From NCBI GenBank assembly GCA_021799615.1, contig JAJZAC010000025.1, positions 1-32,098 of the forward strand: DNA of 32,098 nt, read 5' to 3'. This stretch comes from Actinomycetes bacterium (GTDB taxonomy: Bacteria > Actinomycetota > Acidimicrobiia > Acidimicrobiales > RAAP-2). Both the position numbers and the translations under genes were made by a program. Shown here one piece after another: positions 32,013 to 32,098 of this stretch; the stretch's first letter is position 1, and each line of letters starts with the position of its first letter. The notes under the pieces are model-generated. The model made no database searches. It was not told the DNA's origin and saw only the letters and a program-made list of their open reading frames with translations.

Positions 32013-32098
32013 CGACGAGGCCGTAGTACCAGAGCGGGTCGAACGAGACCACGGTCCCCGTGTGGGCGGCCTGGATGATGGTGTCGACGCCGTAGGGC
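31996..32098 (-). CDS. C-terminal end of an upstream gene (partial)
   Basis: The last 33 codons of a minus-strand frame enter from the right edge and stop at TGA 31998-31996. The end reads VVSFDPLWYYGLVGAARP, with codon use like the neighbours. It overlaps the GTG of the family 2 glycosyltransferase by 17 bases, a typical operon arrangement. Too little is present to name it. Confidence 0.55.
   Translation of the reverse strand, partial: PYGVDTIIQAAHTGTVVSFDPLWYYGLVGAARP

Overview
The window is about 32 kb of very G+C-rich, densely packed bacterial DNA. High G+C, frequent GTG/TTG starts, short gene gaps and the core gene order point to an actinobacterium. The order glmU-prs-rplY-pth / mfd-mazG-eno-ftsB-DUF501-ppx matches, from memory, the M. 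tuberculosis block Rv1014c-Rv1026, except that here both halves run in one direction. The unusual pseudopilins and diverged sequences suggest a deep branch such as Acidimicrobiia; that placement is inference.

Left part (1-9956): a tRNA-Gln(TTG) lies on the + strand at the left edge. Everything else here is on the minus strand and reads leftward: three coupled pseudopilin genes (PilV-, PilW- and PilX-like), the translational GTPase typA, and a GT-C-type membrane glycosyltransferase whose 3' end runs antisense through the tRNA. The PilV-like protein is 911 residues long and carries eight Cys-pair repeats, a possible beta-propeller at a pilus tip. The start of the glycosyltransferase gene is triplicated as a 23-bp tandem repeat, which creates two eight-codon mini-ORFs chained by ATGA overlaps.

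Middle part (10174-23955, all + strand): housekeeping genes. They supply UDP-sugar precursors (a GlmU lacking its acetyltransferase half), PRPP (prs), translation factors (rplY and pth, the latter with no ATG/GTG/TTG start), transcription-coupled repair (mfd), a parvulin-type lipoprotein, nucleotide sanitation (a tetrapyrrole-methylase/MazG fusion), glycolysis (eno), division (ftsB), a DUF501 protein and polyphosphate metabolism (ppx).

Right part (23969-32098): a two-domain glycosyltransferase, a class V aminotransferase and a GNAT acetyltransferase on the + strand. On the minus strand follow an NAD-epimerase-like SDR, a PlsC-like acyltransferase, a family 2 glycosyltransferase and the last 33 codons of another gene. 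The SDR/acyltransferase pair resembles Rv0501-Rv0502 of mycobacteria.

A second theme is short G+C-rich tandem repeats (units of 5-33 bp) throughout the window. They sit in frame in mfd (three arrays), mazG (nine units inside the catalytic domain) and ftsB, and also in several intergenic regions. No IS element, prophage or CRISPR array was seen. No gap longer than 300 bases lacks a gene.
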